64,000 nt of DNA from CAVPWP01 sp963709395. Its GTDB lineage: Bacteria; Pseudomonadota; Alphaproteobacteria; Rhodobacterales; Rhodobacteraceae. Below are positions 56,459 through 64,000 of this stretch, piece after piece. Every line of letters starts with the position of its first letter. Position 1 is the stretch's first letter. The position numbers and the translations under genes were made by a program. The stretch covers positions 310,001 through 374,000 of the forward strand of contig CAVPWP010000020.1 of the NCBI GenBank assembly GCA_963709395.1, given 5' to 3'. Below the pieces are notes generated by a model that saw only the letters and a program-made list of their open reading frames with translations, was not told the origin of the DNA and did no database searches.

Positions 56459-58054
56459 TCAGGCCATGTCGAATTCAAGCAGCCGGACCTGCTCGAACAA
56501 TCCTGTCGCCTTGAGCTTGTTCAGCACCGCGTCGGGCACCGGTTCGTCAACGTAGAGAAGCGCGATCGCGTTCTTGCCCTTCTCCGATCGGCCCAGCGTG
56601 AAGTTCGCGATGTTCACGCCGTTCTCGCCCATGGTCTGGCCCAGTGTCCCGATGATGCCGGGCATGTCCTCGTTCGTGGTATAGACCATGTGCTGGCCGA
56701 TTTCCGCGTCGATCGTGATGCCCTTGATCTGGATGAAACGCGGCTTGCCGTCGGAAAACACCGTGCCCGCGATCGACCGCTGTCGTGTGTCAGTGACGAC
56801 CGTCAGCTTGATATAGGCGTCGAAAACCCCGGTCTGGTCCTGCGTGGTGGTCGAGATGTCGATCCCGCGATCCTTGGCGATGACCGGCGCCGAGACCATG
56901 TTCACGTCGGGGTTTGCGGCCTTCATGATTCCGGCGATCACCGCCGCGTTCAGCGCGCCCGTGTTCATCTCACTGACCGCGCCATCGTAAAGGATGTTGA
57001 TCGCCTTGATCGGCTCGTCCGTCAGCTGCCCCACGAAGGCGCCGAGATGCCCGGCAAGCTTGACCCAGGGCCCCATGACCTTGGCCTCTTCGGCGGTGAC
57101 CGACGGCATGTTCAGCGCGTTCTGCACCGCGCCAGTCAAAAGGTAGTCCGACATTTGCTCGGCCACCTGCAGGGCCACGTTCTCCTGCGCCTCCGTGGTC
57201 GAGGCGCCAAGATGCGGCGTGACGACGACGTTCGGCAGGTTGAAAAGCGGGCTTTCCGTCGCGGGTTCGACCGCGAAGACATCGAAGGCGGCCCCGGCGA
57301 CATGGCCGGAGTTGATCGCCTCGGCCAGCGCGGCTTCGTCGACCAGACCGCCACGGGCGCAGTTGATGATGCGCACGCCGGGCTTGAGCTTTGCGATGGC
57401 TTCAGCCGACAGGATGTTGCGCGTCTTTTCGGTCAGCGGGACGTGGAAGGTGATGAAATCCGACCGCGCCCACAATTCTTCAAGATCGACCTTCGTGACG
57501 CCCAGGTGATCCGCGCGTTCCTCGCTGAGGAACGGATCGTAGGCGACGACCTTCATCTTCAGCCCGTGCGCCCTGTCGCAGACGATGGACCCGATGTTGC
57601 CGGCGCCGACAACACCCAGCGTCTTGCCGGTCAGTTCAACTCCCATGAAGCGGGATTTCTCCCAAAGGCCCGCGTGCGTCGACGCATTGGCCTCGGGGAT
57701 CTGGCGCGCCACCGAGAACATCATCGCGATGGCGTGCTCGGCCGTGGTGATCGAGTTGCCGAAGGGCGTGTTCATGACGATCACGCCCTTTTTCGAAGCG
57801 GCCGGGATGTCGACGTTGTCGACGCCGATCCCGGCGCGACCGATCACCTTGAGGTTGGTGGCCGCCTCGAGGATTTTCGCGGTCACCTTGGTGGCCGACC
57901 GGATCGCCAGGCCGTCATACTGCCCGATCACCTCGAGCAGCTTGTCCTTGTCCTTGCCAACCGAGGGGTCGAACGTCACGTCGATGCCGCGATCACGGAA
58001 GATCTGAACGGCGGTTTCCGAAAGCTTGTCGGAAACGAGAACTCTGGGCACCAT
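56459..58054 (-). CDS. serA: D-3-phosphoglycerate dehydrogenase
   Basis: 531 residues from ATG 58054 (MVPRVLVSDKLSETAVQIFR). First step of serine synthesis. NAD site LGVVGAGNIGSIVCDRAHGL, catalytic region NCARGGLVDEAALAEAINSG and the H of VVTPHLGASTTEAQENV; then the intervening domain and the C-terminal ACT domain (MVYTTNEDMPGIIGTLGQTM). It follows serC by 44 bases on the same strand and is likely in one operon under the leader described upstream of serC. Confidence 0.96.
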   Translation of the reverse strand: MVPRVLVSDKLSETAVQIFRDRGIDVTFDPSVGKDKDKLLEVIGQYDGLAIRSATKVTAKILEAATNLKVIGRAGIGVDNVDIPAASKKGVIVMNTPFGNSITTAEHAIAMMFSVARQIPEANASTHAGLWEKSRFMGVELTGKTLGVVGAGNIGSIVCDRAHGLKMKVVAYDPFLSEERADHLGVTKVDLEELWARSDFITFHVPLTEKTRNILSAEAIAKLKPGVRIINCARGGLVDEAALAEAINSGHVAGAAFDVFAVEPATESPLFNLPNVVVTPHLGASTTEAQENVALQVAEQMSDYLLTGAVQNALNMPSVTAEEAKVMGPWVKLAGHLGAFVGQLTDEPIKAINILYDGAVSEMNTGALNAAVIAGIMKAANPDVNMVSAPVIAKDRGIDISTTTQDQTGVFDAYIKLTVVTDTRQRSIAGTVFSDGKPRFIQIKGITIDAEIGQHMVYTTNEDMPGIIGTLGQTMGENGVNIANFTLGRSEKGKNAIALLYVDEPVPDAVLNKLKATGLFEQVRLLEFDMA

Positions 58055-58098
58055 CTCTGGGCTCCTTTGAATGGGGTCGTTCTTTCGGAAAGGTCGCT

Positions 58099-59253
58099 TC
58101 AGGCAGCGGCCTGAAGCGATGCGAGCTCGGCGCGATAGGCCCAGTCGAGCCAAGGCATCAGCGCCGCGACGTCCGAGGTCTCGACCGTCCCGCCGCACCA
58201 GATACGCAGGCCCGGCGGTGCATCGCGGTAGGCACCGATGTCGTAGGCCACGCCTTCCGCTTCCAGCCGCTTGGCCACCGCCTTGGCGAAAGCCGCGCCA
58301 TCGGTGATCGCCGCGTCGGTAAACGTGAGGCAGACGCTTGTGGTCGACCGTGTTGCCGGATCCTCGGCCAGGAAGTCGATCCAGTCGTTCGCTGCGACAA
58401 AGCGGTCGATCTCGGCGAAGTTGGCATCGGCGCGGGCGATGAGGCCCTTGAGGCCCCCGACCGAACGCGCCCAGTCGAGCGCGAAGAGGTAATCCTCGAC
58501 CGCCAGCATCGAGGGGGTGTTGATCGTCTCGCCCACGAAAATGCCTTCGATCAGCTTTCCGCCCTTCGTCAGGCGGAAGATCTTCGGCAGCGGCCAGGCG
58601 GGGGTGTAGCTTTCAAGCCGTTCGACCGCCCGCGGGCTGAGGACGATCATGCCATGCGCGGCCTCGCCCCCCAGCACCTTCTGCCAGGAGAAGGTCGTCA
58701 CATCGAGACCCGCCCACGGCAGGTCCATCGCGAAGGCGGCCGAGGTCGCATCACAGATCGTCAGACCCGCGCGATCGGCCGGAATAGTGACTGATCCGGG
58801 CACGCGCACACCTGAGGTCGTGCCATTCCAGGTGAAGACCACGTCCTTGTCGAAATCGACTTCCGCGAAATCGACGATCTGGCCATAGGGCGCCTTGCGG
58901 ATGATGGCGTCGAGCTTGAGCTGCTTGACCGCGTCGGTCACCCAGCCTTCGCCGAAGCTCTCCCAGGCCAGCATCTCGACGGGCCGTGCGCCCAGCATCG
59001 TCCACATCGCCATTTCCACCGCGCCGGTGTCGGACGCTGGCACGATGCCGATGCGGTAGTCGTCGGGAATGCCAAGGATCTCGCGCGTGCCGTCGATGGC
59101 GGACTTGAGCCTGGCCTTGCCCACAGCGGCGCGGTGAGACCGGCCAAGGGGCGCATCGGAAAGCTTGTCGAGCGCAAATGTAGGGGGTTTGGCGCAGGGG
59201 CCAGAGGAGAACCGCGGATTGACCGGCCGCGATGCCGGTTGAGTCATGCTCAT
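58099..59253 (-). CDS. serC: Phosphoserine aminotransferase
   Basis: 384 residues from ATG 59253 (MSMTQPASRPVNPRFSSGPC). Converts 3-phosphohydroxypyruvate to phosphoserine. PLP lysine in TTFSWQKVLGGEAAHGMIVL; other parts of the family: FTWNGTTSGVRVPGSVTIPA, NTPSMLAVEDYLFALDWA. The first of two close ATGs is preferred because AAGGA is eight bases before it. A two-hairpin leader covers this ribosome site. Confidence 0.95.
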   Translation of the reverse strand: MSMTQPASRPVNPRFSSGPCAKPPTFALDKLSDAPLGRSHRAAVGKARLKSAIDGTREILGIPDDYRIGIVPASDTGAVEMAMWTMLGARPVEMLAWESFGEGWVTDAVKQLKLDAIIRKAPYGQIVDFAEVDFDKDVVFTWNGTTSGVRVPGSVTIPADRAGLTICDATSAAFAMDLPWAGLDVTTFSWQKVLGGEAAHGMIVLSPRAVERLESYTPAWPLPKIFRLTKGGKLIEGIFVGETINTPSMLAVEDYLFALDWARSVGGLKGLIARADANFAEIDRFVAANDWIDFLAEDPATRSTTSVCLTFTDAAITDGAAFAKAVAKRLEAEGVAYDIGAYRDAPPGLRIWCGGTVETSDVAALMPWLDWAYRAELASLQAAA

Positions 59254-59295
59254 ATCTGATATCCTTACAGATATATGCCTCTCGTTGGGGAGAGG
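59252..59295 (-). promoter_or_regulatory. serC leader RNA (candidate of the serC motif)
   Basis: In the minus-strand transcript, hairpin 1 is CCTCTC/GAGAGG (59278-59295, six-base loop) and, three bases on, hairpin 2 is ATATCTG/CAGATAT (59252-59274, nine-base loop). The Shine-Dalgarno sequence AAGGA lies in the loop of hairpin 2, and the A and T of the serC ATG lie in its stem. A conserved structured RNA named the serC motif has been reported before serC in Alphaproteobacteria; this is a fitting example, but membership needs a covariance search. Confidence 0.7.
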
Positions 59296-59411
59296 TGTCC
59301 CACCGCCGCAATTACGCGGGGTCCAGGGGTTTCGCAAGCGGGAAAACGCGGCTATCTGCCGGCGCGTGCGGCCGGCCGGCCGTCCGTTGTTCACTATCGG
59401 AAACGCGCCTC

Positions 59412-60290
59412 ATGCATGTCGTGACCCTTCTGACCTCTCCCGCATCCCCGTCGCTCGACCCGGCGCTGGTTGACAGCCTGCGCAACGCCTGGGGCGGGGG
59501 CGACGCCCAGTGGCTTGCACCCGACGAGGCGGCCGAGTTTCCCGTGGCCGCGCGACCAGCCAACCTGTGGGATGTCTGGGACGAGCTTCAGGGCCTGCGC
59601 GTCGATCTGGTGGTTCAGCCCGCCGAGGGGCGGAAAAAGCGCATCCTGCTGGCCGACATGGACAGCACGATGATCGGGCAGGAGTGCATCGACGAACTGG
59701 CCGACATGGCCGGGGTGGGTCCGCATGTGAAAGAGATCACGGCCCGCGCGATGAACGGCGAGCTTGACTTCGAAGGCGCCCTGCGAGAGCGCGTCGGACT
59801 GTTGAAAGGCCTCGATTCCGCCGTGATAGAGACTGTCCTGAAAGAAAGGATCACCTTCACGCCGGGCGGGCGCGAGCTGGTCGCCACGATGAAGGCGGCC
59901 GGCGGACGCGCCGTTCTGGTGTCCGGGGGCTTCACGGCCTTCACGGCGCATGTCGCCGCGATGCTGGGGTTTGACGAGCATCGCGCGAACACGCTTCTGA
60001 TGGAGGGCGCCAATCTGAGCGGGGCGGTGGTCGAGCCGATCCTTGGGCGCGAGGCGAAGGTCGCGGCCCTTGAAGACACCGTGGCGGCCCTTGGCCTCAC
60101 CGACGCCGATGTTCTGGCCGTCGGCGATGGCGCGAACGACCTTGGCATGCTCAAACGCGCAGGCGCAGGTGTGGCACTTCATGCCAAGCCCGTGGTCGCC
60201 GCCGAGGTGGACCGGCGGATCAATTTCGGCGATCTGACGGCGCTGCTTTACCTGCAGGGCTATGCACGGGACGAGTTCGTCCCCGGCTAG
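59412..60290 (+). CDS. serB: Phosphoserine phosphatase
   Basis: 292 residues from ATG 59412. HAD family: DMDST motif in ILLADMDSTMIGQECIDELA, VLVSGGFTAFTAHVA and VGDGANDLGMLKRAGAGVAL. An N-terminal ~80-residue region before the HAD domain resembles the ACT-like extension of SerB. Final step of serine synthesis; divergent from serC-serA. Its stop shares CTAG with the convergent asparaginase-like gene. Confidence 0.96.
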   Translation: MHVVTLLTSPASPSLDPALVDSLRNAWGGGDAQWLAPDEAAEFPVAARPANLWDVWDELQGLRVDLVVQPAEGRKKRILLADMDSTMIGQECIDELADMAGVGPHVKEITARAMNGELDFEGALRERVGLLKGLDSAVIETVLKERITFTPGGRELVATMKAAGGRAVLVSGGFTAFTAHVAAMLGFDEHRANTLLMEGANLSGAVVEPILGREAKVAALEDTVAALGLTDADVLAVGDGANDLGMLKRAGAGVALHAKPVVAAEVDRRINFGDLTALLYLQGYARDEFVPG

Positions 60291-61301
60291 AGCGCGCGCA
60301 ATTCCTCGACAAAGCCGGGCGAGGCCACGATCTGTCCGGTCGCAATGCCCCGGCGGTTCAGAATCGGCGCGCCAAGCCGCTTCTTCGTCGCCGGGTGCAG
60401 CGGATCGAGCACCCCCAGCGCCACGAGGATGGCGGCGATGGCGCATTCCGAGGCGCGGGTCGTTCCGTCCATGATCTTGAGCGCCACACCGATGCGCCGT
60501 TCTGGGACGATGGCGATGTATACGCCCTCGGCCCCGGTCTTGATCGCGGCCCGGCCATCCATCGCACGCATGAGTTCGGTGCAGGCCTGCCCTTCGCCGG
60601 CAACCAGGTCAGGATGCGCAATCATGGCCCTCGTCAGGCGATGCGCGGCGCGGTCGCGGGCGTTTCCGTCCCCTGAGGCCGCCGCGACGCGCGCCATCGC
60701 CGTTGCGAACCCGCCGATGGTGCAGGCGAAGTTGGGGGCCGAGCAGCCGTCGATGGCCCACCCCGGACTCGGTGCGCCGGTCATGTCCTCGAACGCCTCG
60801 CGCACCGCGATCTGCACGGGATGGTCGACTTCGATGTAGTCCGGGCCGGCCTTCAGGTGGCGCGTCAGCGTCAGGAACCCCGCGTGCTTGCCTGAGCAGT
60901 TGTTGTGTATCTGCGTGACCGCCTGCCCGCCGCAGTAGCAGGCGCGATGCGCATCCGGGTCGTCGGGCATCTGCGGACCGCAGCGCAGGTCGTCGTCGGA
61001 CATCCCGAGATCCGACAGCCAGGCCGCGACGCGGTCGGTATGGATCGCTGCACCATCGTGGGAGGCACAGGCAAGCGCCAGGTGTTCGCTGGTCAGGGAA
61101 GCCGCGTCGGCAGCCCCGCTTTCGACCAGCGGAAGCGCCTGAAGCATCTTGGAGGATGACCGAGGCAGGACCACACGGCCGGGGTCGCCGAGGGCGGCGA
61201 TGACACCCTCGTCTGCATGGGCGACGACCACATGGCCGCGGTGACGCGAACTCGAGAAAATCGCCGCGCCAGACATCGGCGAGAGGGGTCGGGTCGGACA
61301 T
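60287..61301 (-). CDS. Asparaginase II-like family protein, one +1 frameshift
   Basis: Full family start is in one frame (MSDPTPLADVWRGDFLE from ATG 61301) and the remainder in another (SRHRGHVVVAHADEGVIAAL). The shift lies at an AA at 61249-61250; removing one base gives 337 residues. Motifs: ALPLVESGAADAASLTSEHL, NNCSGKHAGFLTLTRHL, WAIDGCSAPNFACTIGGFAT and KTGAEGVYIAIVPER. This is the thermolabile L-asparaginase II (PF06089) family, distinct from AnsA/AnsB. Convergent with serB. Confidence 0.88.
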
Positions 61302-61466
61302 GAAATGGATGCCTTCGTTCTCAGCGAAAATCCGCCGTTGGGGGTTTATCAGCGGCGGCCAGTCGCGCTATTGTTGCTCCGGAGTAGAAACACGTCCGCG
61401 GCCCCGCACGCAACCCGGTCAACAGGGTTTTGGGGGCCTGGACCAGAGGCAAAGGCACAACGCGAC

Positions 61467-61994
61467 ATGACATCTCTGACGCTTCGAGGCATCGGGCTTG
61501 CCGCGGCGCTGGTTCTTTCGACCGGCGCGTGGGCGCAGGAATCGACCAACCAGGTGGCGGCGCAAACGGACTGGTCGGTCTTCACGGGCGACTCGCCGAA
61601 GGAATGCTGGGCCGTGACGGCACCGAAGGAAACCGTGAACACCCGCGACGGGCGCACCGTGTCGGTCCGCAGGGGCGACATCCTGCTGTTCGTATCCTAC
61701 CGGCCCGAAGCCGGCGTCAGCGGCGAGGTGTCCTTCACCGGGGGCTATCCCTTCGCCGAGGGGTCGACCGTGTCGCTTGAGATCGGGGAAAACACCTTCG
61801 AGCTTTTTGCCGTCGGCGAGTTTGCATGGGCCGCCTCGGCCGGCGAGGACGCGCGTATCGTGGCCGCCCTCAAGCGCGGAACGAATGCGATCCTGACCGC
61901 GCGATCGTCGCGCGGCACGCAGACCCGCGACACGTTTTCGCTGATGGGTGCGACGGCGATGATCGAGGACGCCGAGACCCGCTGCAGCAGCTAG
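61467..61994 (+). CDS. Invasion-associated locus B (IalB)-family protein
   Basis: 175 residues. Signal peptide MTSLTLRGIGLAAALVLSTG cleaved near AWAQE. The domain shows DWSVFTGDSPKECWAVTAPK, RGDILLFVSYRPEAGVSGEV and a final cysteine pair partner (DAETRCSS). The domain is common in Rhodobacteraceae envelopes; function is not known beyond its name in Bartonella. Start chosen for the signal peptide. Confidence 0.88.
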   Translation: MTSLTLRGIGLAAALVLSTGAWAQESTNQVAAQTDWSVFTGDSPKECWAVTAPKETVNTRDGRTVSVRRGDILLFVSYRPEAGVSGEVSFTGGYPFAEGSTVSLEIGENTFELFAVGEFAWAASAGEDARIVAALKRGTNAILTARSSRGTQTRDTFSLMGATAMIEDAETRCSS

Positions 61995-62125
61995 GCCGAT
62001 CTTGTCCGAGTCACGGGCTGCCTGATCGCTGCACGAATCCAGCGTGACCGGGGCTTCTTGCGGATTGCCTTTGGCAAACCCCTCGTCCTTGCCTATATCG
62101 GCGGATCGGAACAGGAGTCGACCCG

Positions 62126-63319
62126 ATGAGCGCAAGCGCCCCGATCACCCAGGACGTGCTGACCATCCCCCGCAAGCTGCCGCAGGCGGCTGACGGGCGG
62201 GTGAACCTTGTCGGGCTGACGCGCGACGGCCTGCGCGACGCGCTGATCGGGGCCGGCACGCCCGAGAAACAGGCGAAGATGCGCGTCGGGCAGATCTGGC
62301 AGTGGGTCTATCACTGGGGTGTGCGCGACTTCGACGCGATGACGAACCTGTCGAAGGACTACCGCGCGTCTCTGAACGCGCACTTCGTGCTCGACGTTCC
62401 CGAAGTCGTCTCCCGCCAGGTCTCGGCCGACGGCACGCGGAAATACCTTGTGCGCATCGCCGGCGGGCACGAGGTCGAGGTCGTCTACATTCCTGAAACC
62501 GACCGCGGGACGCTGTGCATCTCAAGCCAGGTGGGCTGCACGCTGACCTGTTCGTTCTGCCATACCGGCACCCAGAAGCTGGTGCGCAACCTGACGGCGG
62601 GCGAGATCATCGGGCAGGTCATGGTCGCACGGGACGATCTTGGCGAATGGCCGCAACCCGGCGTGGGCACCGGCGATGCCGGGCCGAGGTTGCTGTCGAA
62701 CATCGTCCTGATGGGGATGGGAGAGCCGCTTTACAACTTCGAGTCCGTGCGCGACGCGATGAAGATCGCGATGGACGGCGAAGGCATCGCCCTCAGCCGC
62801 CGGCGCATCACGCTGTCGACGTCGGGCGTGGTGCCCGAGATCGCGCGGACCGCCGAAGAGATCGGCTGCATGCTGGCGGTGTCTTTTCACGCCACGACCG
62901 ATGACGTGCGTGACAGGCTGGTGCCGATCAACAAGCGCTGGCCGATCGCGGAACTGCTGGACGCGCTGCGCGCCTATCCGAAGCTCTCGAACTCGGAACG
63001 CATCACCTTCGAATATGTCATGCTGAAGGGCGTGAACGACAGCGACGAGGACGCGCGGAGGCTCGTGAAGCTGATCAGCGGCATTCCGGCCAAGATCAAC
63101 CTGATCCCCTTCAACGAATGGCCCGGCGCGCCTTACGAGCGGTCGGACTGGGACCGGATCGAAGCCTTCGCCGACATCGTCTACAAGGCGGGCTATGCGT
63201 CACCGATCCGCACGCCGCGGGGCGAGGACATCATGGCCGCCTGCGGTCAGTTGAAGTCAGCGACCGAACGCGCCCGGAAAAGCCGGGCACAGATCGAGGC
63301 CGAGACAGGGCTGGGCTGA
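62126..63319 (+). CDS. rlmN: Dual-specificity rRNA/tRNA methyltransferase RlmN
   Basis: 397 residues, a radical SAM enzyme making m2A2503 in 23S rRNA and m2A37 in some tRNAs. Iron-sulfur motif CTLTCSFCHTGTQKLVRNLT, then ILMGMGEPLYNFESV, RRITLSTSGVVPEIARTA and AVSFHATTDDVRDRLVPINK. The methyl-carrying cysteine of the C-terminal region is in EDIMAACGQLKSATERARK. Confidence 0.96.
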   Translation: MSASAPITQDVLTIPRKLPQAADGRVNLVGLTRDGLRDALIGAGTPEKQAKMRVGQIWQWVYHWGVRDFDAMTNLSKDYRASLNAHFVLDVPEVVSRQVSADGTRKYLVRIAGGHEVEVVYIPETDRGTLCISSQVGCTLTCSFCHTGTQKLVRNLTAGEIIGQVMVARDDLGEWPQPGVGTGDAGPRLLSNIVLMGMGEPLYNFESVRDAMKIAMDGEGIALSRRRITLSTSGVVPEIARTAEEIGCMLAVSFHATTDDVRDRLVPINKRWPIAELLDALRAYPKLSNSERITFEYVMLKGVNDSDEDARRLVKLISGIPAKINLIPFNEWPGAPYERSDWDRIEAFADIVYKAGYASPIRTPRGEDIMAACGQLKSATERARKSRAQIEAETGLG

Positions 63320-63335
63320 GCCTCAGGCGCCGCGG

Positions 63336-64000
<665 letters not shown>

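Overview
The window is a dense, GC-rich, single-chromosome stretch of an alphaproteobacterium, almost certainly Rhodobacterales (Rhodobacteraceae). The reasons are the gene neighbourhoods (purH/heparinase-like/rsmB; rbfA-truB-rpsO-pnp; DUF3576 lipoprotein-leuS-lptE-holA; amidase-aminotransferase-ftsK-lolA; histone deacetylase-like/xseB/ispA/dxs; serC-serA next to serB), the family of porin and IalB-type proteins, and the leader in front of serC. I see no tRNA, rRNA, CRISPR array, insertion sequence, integrase or attachment site. The window is core chromosome with small accessory insertions.

Layout. 1-6000: purH (cut by the window edge), a heparinase-like gene and rsmB on the minus strand, a DUF1674 small gene, a small secreted protein and dapB. 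6000-13100: the translation/RNA cluster rbfA, truB, rpsO, pnp, interrupted by a phosphodiester glycosidase, a DUF1643 gene, an acidic exported protein on the opposite strand and a DUF5665 membrane protein. 13100-21700: Trm112, LON-domain protein, thioredoxin-TPR protein, SGNH hydrolase, exonuclease III, DUF924, an OmpR-type regulator, GTP cyclohydrolase II, L,D-transpeptidase, YggS and a porin. 21900-31450: DUF3576 lipoprotein, leuS, lptE, holA, glutathione transferase, a flavoprotein head-to-head with an HNH protein, a ring-cleaving dioxygenase plus esterase pair, a small membrane protein and an RluA-type synthase. 31500-44000: methionine sulfoxide reductase (GAF type), thiolase, a STAS/serine-kinase pair, a gamma-glutamyltransferase-like enzyme, HspQ, an AEC transporter, a lytic-transglycosylase-like lipoprotein, lolA, ftsK, aminotransferase and amidase. 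44000-54100: a UbiH-type hydroxylase, the isoprenoid block ending in dxs, an SDR protein, adenine deaminase plus AMP nucleosidase, and HU. 54200-64000: an EamA transporter, two small membrane proteins, a phosphatase, the serine genes, an asparaginase-like protein, an IalB protein, rlmN and the 3' part of a Gly/Ser/Asn-rich, poly-Asp protein.

Most striking general feature: eight genes, including the normally essential leuS, ftsK and dxs, are each broken by a net +1 frameshift, nine in all and always the same sign. In every case removing one base restores a family-like protein whose length is a whole number of codons. This points to insertion-type sequencing or assembly errors rather than decay, so those genes are annotated as full-length CDS with the shift noted.

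Most interesting local items: the two-hairpin leader that places the serC start codon in a stem and its Shine-Dalgarno sequence in a loop; the low-complexity poly-Asp/Asn-Gly protein with a tryptophan-rich tail; a perfect FNR-type box next to a terminator at 17335-17428; a hairpin-rich convergent intergenic region at 27243-27333; and head-to-head genes whose start codons overlap at 28562-28565. No wholly new multi-gene system is evident.
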